Positions 31,758 to 35,021 of a stretch of DNA of 35,021 nucleotides are shown one piece after another. Position 1 is the stretch's first letter, and every line of letters starts with the position of its first letter. Source of the stretch: an uncultured Ruminococcus sp. (GTDB taxonomy: Bacteria; Bacillota; Clostridia; Oscillospirales; Ruminococcaceae); contig CAMNAY010000001.1 of NCBI GenBank assembly GCA_946531975.1, forward strand, positions 1 to 35,021. The letters are read 5' to 3'. The translations under genes and the position numbers were made by a program. The notes beneath the pieces were generated by a model that was not told the origin of the DNA, searched no databases, and worked only from the letters and a program-made list of their open reading frames with translations.

Positions 31758-32705
31758 TTAAAATTCGCCTTCCCACTCCCAGTTGCGGAGCGGAAGCTCT
31801 TCCAAATGATACGGGGTTCGCTGATACACACAGTAATTGAGCCAGTTTGAGAACATCAGGTTGGCACTGCATCGCCATGTGAAATTCGGCGCCTGCTCAG
31901 GATCGTCATCGGGGAAGTAATGCTTTGGCATCTCGATCTCAAGCCCTTTGGCTTTGTCACGGAAATATTCGGATGCCAGCGTATTGCGGTCGTATTCGGA
32001 ATGTCCCGTGATAAAATACTGTCTGCCGTTGCGGTTGGCGACGATATGCACGCCGGCTTCTGCGGAACTGGTCAGAATCCGGAGCTGCTTCACCTGTTCG
32101 ATGTCCGCCCGCCGGACCTCGGTATGGCGGGAATGCGGGACATAGAACACATCGTCAAAGCCGCGCAGCAGCAGAGAATGCTTATACTCTGCGGTATGGG
32201 GGAAAATGCCGAACATCTTTTTTTCGAGCGGATATTTCGGCACGCCGAAATGATAATAGAGTCCCGCCTGTGCGCCCCAGCAGATATGCAGGGTACTGAA
32301 CACATGCGTTTTTGACCATTCCATCAGCTCACAGATTTCCTGCCAGTAATCGACCTGTTCAAAGTCGAGCTGCTCAACCGGTGCGCCGGTGATAATCATT
32401 CCGTCATAAAACTGTCCGCGGATCTCACTGAGCGTGGTATAGAACGCGTCCATATGGCTCTGTGAGGTATTCTTGGAGACATGCGACTCCATGCGCAGCA
32501 GGGAGATATCGACCTGAATCGGCGTATTGCTGAGCAGCCGCAGAAGCTGGAGCTCTGTTTCCAGCTTCTTCGGCATGATATTCAGCACGAGGATCCGCAG
32601 CGGACGGATATCCTGATGCGCAGCGCGGTCGCTGTCCATGACAAAGATATGCTCATTGAGGAGTGCCTGATAGGCAGGCAGCTCCGGTGATATGCAGATC
32701 GGCAA
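31758..32705 (-). CDS. metA: Homoserine O-acetyltransferase (MetA type)
   Basis: 315 residues. It activates homoserine for methionine synthesis. The catalytic triad numbering matches the family: Cys142 (LHICWGAQAG), His235 and Glu237 (ITGHSEYD). Residue 111 is Glu (TGAPVEQLDFEQVDYW); from work on this family Glu111 goes with acetyl-CoA use, while Gly111, as in E. coli, goes with succinyl-CoA. The start is TTG, giving MPICISPELPAYQALL, which aligns with the family MPI start and keeps the residue numbering; AAGGAG lies ten bases upstream. No SAM riboswitch or T-box could be recognised in the 82 bases upstream, where the carboxyltransferase gene ends. Confidence 0.94.
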   Translation of the reverse strand: MPICISPELPAYQALLNEHIFVMDSDRAAHQDIRPLRILVLNIMPKKLETELQLLRLLSNTPIQVDISLLRMESHVSKNTSQSHMDAFYTTLSEIRGQFYDGMIITGAPVEQLDFEQVDYWQEICELMEWSKTHVFSTLHICWGAQAGLYYHFGVPKYPLEKKMFGIFPHTAEYKHSLLLRGFDDVFYVPHSRHTEVRRADIEQVKQLRILTSSAEAGVHIVANRNGRQYFITGHSEYDRNTLASEYFRDKAKGLEIEMPKHYFPDDDPEQAPNFTWRCSANLMFSNWLNYCVYQRTPYHLEELPLRNWEWEGEF

Positions 32706-32787
32706 AGATAAAACGCTCCTTTCTGCCCCGCTCCGTGGGACATGCGGAGAACCATGCTGTCACACTGTCGCCGAACTTGCGGGGAAA

Positions 32788-34191
32788 TTATACGGGATGA
32801 ATCTGCTTCTGCGCATCGCCGTGAACACCGTCGAGCCCGAACTGCTTGTCGCGGCGCTTCTCAAAGAATTTGACGGCGACCTGTCCGAACTGTGCATAGG
32901 AGAGGACATCCTCCTCCTGAGTGATCCACTCAGCGCATTCTTCACGCAGCTTATCGAGCTCCGGCTCCAGCAGATCGGCGGGACGGCAGGTAATAGCCTC
33001 CTCGCCCTTGAGGATCTTCTTCTGGAATTCGGGGTCAATCGGGAGCGGCGTTCTGCCGTACTCGCCCTTGACCATTGCCTTGAACTCCTTGGTGACCATC
33101 TTATAGCGCTCGCCCATGACAATGTTGAACACTGCCTGCGTACCGACGATCTGGGAGGTCGGGGTGACGAGCGGCGGGAAGCCTGCATCCTTGCGGACGC
33201 GCGGGACTTCTTCGAGAACAGCGGTGAGCTGATCCTCCTTGCCTGCCTGCTTGAGCTGAGAGAGCAGGTTCGAGAGCATGCCGCCCGGAACCTGATAGAT
33301 CAGCGTCTTGGCATCGGCTGCGAGCATCTTCGGGTCGAGCAGCCCCTCCTTGATGTACTTCTCGCGAAGCTCCATGAAGTACGGGCGCAGTGCGCTGAGC
33401 TTGACCAGATCGAGTCCGGTGTCATACTCACTGCCCTGAAGCGCGGCGACCATGGATTCTGTCGGTGCATGGGAGGTGCCCAGTGCGAGCGGGCTGAGTG
33501 CGGTGTCGATCGAATCGACGCCTGCCTCCACAGCCTTCAGCAGGCACATCGAAGCCAGACCGGAGGTATAGTGCGTGTGAAGCTGAATCGGCAGCTTGAC
33601 AGCAGCCTTCAGCGCCTTGGTCAGCGACTCTGCGCGGTACGGGGTCAGCAGCGCAGCCATATCCTTAATGCAGATCGAATCCGCGCCGGCATCAGCGATG
33701 CGCTTTGCATATTCGACATAGTATTCATCGGTGAACACCTCGCCGGTCGTGAAGCTCATCGCGACCTGCGTATGCGCGCCCTCTTTCTTTGCCGCCTTGA
33801 TTGCGGTTTCGAGGTTGCGGATATCATTCAGCGCATCGAAGATACGGATGATATCAATGCCGTTTGCGATCGACTTCTGCACGAAATACTCGACCACATC
33901 GTCTGCATAGTGGCGGTAGCCGAGCATATTCTGTCCGCGGAACAGCATCTGAAGCGGAGTCTTCGGGCAGTGCTTCTTCAGTGTGCGCAGACGCTCCCAC
34001 GGATCCTCATTGAGGAAGCGCAGGCAGGAGTCAAAGGTCGCGCCGCCCCAGCATTCCAGCGACTGGAAGCCGATCTCATCGAGCTGTTCCAGCACAGGAA
34101 GCATGTCTGCGGTCGTCATGCGCGTTGCGAGCAGAGACTGGTGCGCGTCACGCAGTACGGTTTCTGTAATTCCAATTTTTGCCATAGTCAT
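32788..34191 (-). CDS. Biotin-dependent carboxyltransferase, 5S/OadA/PycB type
   Basis: 467 residues. A TIM-barrel carboxyltransferase with Asp15 (TVLRDAHQSL), carbamylated-lysine site Lys176 (ICIKDMAALLTP) and metal ligands His205/His207 (IQLHTHYTS), followed by the conserved carboxylase domain (about 290-450). It transfers CO2 between biotin and pyruvate/oxaloacetate. It lacks a fused biotin domain; the carrier is the separate gene just upstream. Candidates are the 5S subunit of methylmalonyl-CoA:pyruvate transcarboxylase or the alpha subunit of oxaloacetate decarboxylase. GGAAGGTG precedes the start; a second ATG is two codons in. Spacing to the carrier gene is 13 bases. Confidence 0.9.
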   Translation of the reverse strand: MTMAKIGITETVLRDAHQSLLATRMTTADMLPVLEQLDEIGFQSLECWGGATFDSCLRFLNEDPWERLRTLKKHCPKTPLQMLFRGQNMLGYRHYADDVVEYFVQKSIANGIDIIRIFDALNDIRNLETAIKAAKKEGAHTQVAMSFTTGEVFTDEYYVEYAKRIADAGADSICIKDMAALLTPYRAESLTKALKAAVKLPIQLHTHYTSGLASMCLLKAVEAGVDSIDTALSPLALGTSHAPTESMVAALQGSEYDTGLDLVKLSALRPYFMELREKYIKEGLLDPKMLAADAKTLIYQVPGGMLSNLLSQLKQAGKEDQLTAVLEEVPRVRKDAGFPPLVTPTSQIVGTQAVFNIVMGERYKMVTKEFKAMVKGEYGRTPLPIDPEFQKKILKGEEAITCRPADLLEPELDKLREECAEWITQEEDVLSYAQFGQVAVKFFEKRRDKQFGLDGVHGDAQKQIHPV

Positions 34192-34204
34192 TCACACCTT
34201 CCGA

Positions 34205-34609
34205 TCAGCCCAGAATTGCCAGCGCGTCGCCGGGATTGACAGAGCTGCCCTTGGTTGTGTTGACGGAGAGAACGGTGCCGTCCTCCGGAGCAACGATGTC
34301 ATTTTCCATCTTCATTGCTTCCAGAATGAACAGAACCTGACCCTTCTTGACGGCATCGCCGGCTGCGCACTTGACATCGAGAATGGTGCCGGGCATCGGA
34401 GCGGAGACGGGGGTACCGTCTGCTGCGGATGCTGCGGGAGCTGCTGCCGGTGCAGGAGCTGCTGCGGGAGCGGGAGCTGCCGCCGGTGCAGGTGCCGCCG
34501 CGGGAGCGGGAGCTGCTGCGGGAGCGGGAGCTGCGCCAGCGCCAAGCTCCTCGACCGTGACATCATACTGCTTCTGATTTACCGTCACACGAAACTGCTT
34601 CATGCTCAT
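34205..34609 (-). CDS. Biotin carboxyl carrier protein
   Basis: 134 residues. An N-terminal beta segment (KQFRVTVNQKQYDVTVEEL) is followed by a long Ala-Pro hinge (about 26-60) and a C-terminal biotinyl domain with the modified Lys100 in EAMKM, preceded by SAPMPGTILDV. It carries CO2 on biotin between the two carboxyltransferases on either side. The hinge consists of repeated APAPAA units, which provide a swinging arm. AGGAGG lies eight bases before the first ATG. Size and order match the 1.3S transcarboxylase subunit or the carrier of methylmalonyl-CoA decarboxylase. Confidence 0.94.
   Translation of the reverse strand: MSMKQFRVTVNQKQYDVTVEELGAGAAPAPAAAPAPAAAPAPAAAPAPAAAPAPAAAPAASAADGTPVSAPMPGTILDVKCAAGDAVKKGQVLFILEAMKMENDIVAPEDGTVLSVNTTKGSSVNPGDALAILG
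34442..34531 (-). repeat. In-frame 18-base tandem repeat coding the Ala-Pro hinge
   Basis: Five imperfect 18-base units each encode APAPAA (residues 27-56 of the biotin carrier). The units differ mainly at third positions. Copy number could vary between strains by slippage without breaking the frame. Confidence 0.75.
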
Positions 34610-34678
34610 AACGAAATCCTCCTGAATGTATAGTTGAATGCGCGGAGCGCGTTTGCTCCTGCATGATTCTTTACCGGA

Positions 34679-35020
34679 TTAGAACGGGATATTGCTGTGC
34701 TTCTTCGGCATGCCGGAGACACGCTTGCCCTCCAGCAGCTCCAGTGCGTCGCAGACAGCCCTGCGGGTGTCCGCCGGTGCGATGACCGCATCGACAGCGC
34801 CGAGCTGTGCTGCCTTTTCAGCGGAAGCGAGGGTTGCCTTGTATTCCTTTGCGAGCTCGCTGCGCTTTGCAGCGGCATTGTCTGCGCCCTTGAGCTTATC
34901 GTGCCACAGGAACTCCACTGCGGATTCCGGACGCATCGGTGCAATCGCAGCTTCATCCCATGCGATGACATAATCGCTGCCTGCGCCTCTGCCGGCGATT
35001 GCGGAGAATGCCGCGCCGCA
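34679..35020 (-). CDS. MmdA/12S-type acyl-CoA carboxyltransferase, C-terminal part
   Basis: The frame is open to the window edge and gives the last 113 residues. Motifs AGRGAGSDYVIAWDEAAIAP and MRPESAVEFLW, then VIAPADTRRAVCDALELLEG and the terminal PKKHSNIPF, are those of the biotin-dependent acyl-CoA carboxyltransferase family (methylmalonyl-CoA decarboxylase alpha, propionyl-CoA carboxylase beta, transcarboxylase 12S). It would move CO2 between biotin and (methyl)malonyl-CoA. The stop is 69 bases before the biotin carrier start. That gap has only a weak GGAGC/GCTCC stem, so co-transcription is likely. Confidence 0.9.
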   Translation of the reverse strand, partial: CGAAFSAIAGRGAGSDYVIAWDEAAIAPMRPESAVEFLWHDKLKGADNAAAKRSELAKEYKATLASAEKAAQLGAVDAVIAPADTRRAVCDALELLEGKRVSGMPKKHSNIPF

Positions 35021-35021
35021 T

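Noticed and set aside
32706..32787. SAM riboswitch or T-box before metA
   Set aside because: The 82-base gap is too short and shows only a 5-bp stem; no motif of either class was seen.
34347..34577. Gly-Ala repeat protein opposite the biotin carrier
   Set aside because: It is the antisense reading of the Ala-Pro hinge repeat.

Overview
The window reads as one contiguous piece of chromosome from a moderately GC-rich, low-redox Firmicute, most likely a Ruminococcus-type member of the Clostridia (Oscillospiraceae). Supporting signs are a secreted peptidase with a cellulosome-type dockerin, sigma-A-like promoters, strong AGGAGG-type ribosome sites, a CIRCE-controlled groESL operon, HemZ in place of an oxygen-dependent enzyme, and a biotin-dependent carboxyltransferase cluster typical of fermenters. 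The species assignment is inference. I saw no prophage, insertion sequence, CRISPR array, rRNA or tRNA.

Layout. 1-1,000: 3' end of a PASTA-domain gene, then a convergent Rrf2/IscR-like regulator. 1,036-8,737 (minus): an LtaS/MdoB-like sulfatase-fold membrane enzyme, a moxR - DUF58 - transglutaminase operon and a small site-2 protease. 8,838-12,102 (minus): a cysteine desulfurase and MnmA pair for tRNA 2-thiolation, and an AraC regulator. 12,385-17,827 (minus): response regulator, histidine kinase, a membrane-anchored PASTA protein and an HtrA protease, all co-directional. 18,132-21,799 (plus): groES-groEL under CIRCE, then hemZ. 21,903-23,504 (minus): dockerin-bearing M6 metallopeptidase. 23,704-27,701 (plus): an uncharacterised membrane protein, trmO, a DtxR/MntR regulator, mreC, mreD and a DUF4250 gene, tightly packed. 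27,702-28,070: a 369-base stretch with no gene but strong RNA-like structure. 28,071-35,020 (minus): recD2-comF, and upstream of them an apparent run of mmdA (partial), biotin carrier, 5S/OadA-type carboxyltransferase, metA and a DUF4190 gene.

How the genes fit together. Several groups concern the cell envelope: the LtaS-like enzyme, MoxR/DUF58/transglutaminase, the two-component/PASTA/HtrA set, and MreCD. Others are housekeeping: sulfur relay to tRNA, chaperonin, heme enzyme, methionine entry, helicase. The three carboxyltransferase pieces at the right edge match the 12S, 1.3S and 5S parts of a transcarboxylase, or the soluble parts of a sodium-pump decarboxylase.

The most unusual signal is not a protein. 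A block of about 65 bases occurs twice, at 311-376 (plus) and 27,790-27,855 (minus). Each copy lies just downstream of, and in the same orientation as, a gene that faces a convergent neighbour. The second copy belongs to a longer element with a closing stem, internal hairpins and a T-run, which suggests a dispersed 3'-end structured RNA or repeat. Long open frames opposite real genes are shadows and are not annotated.
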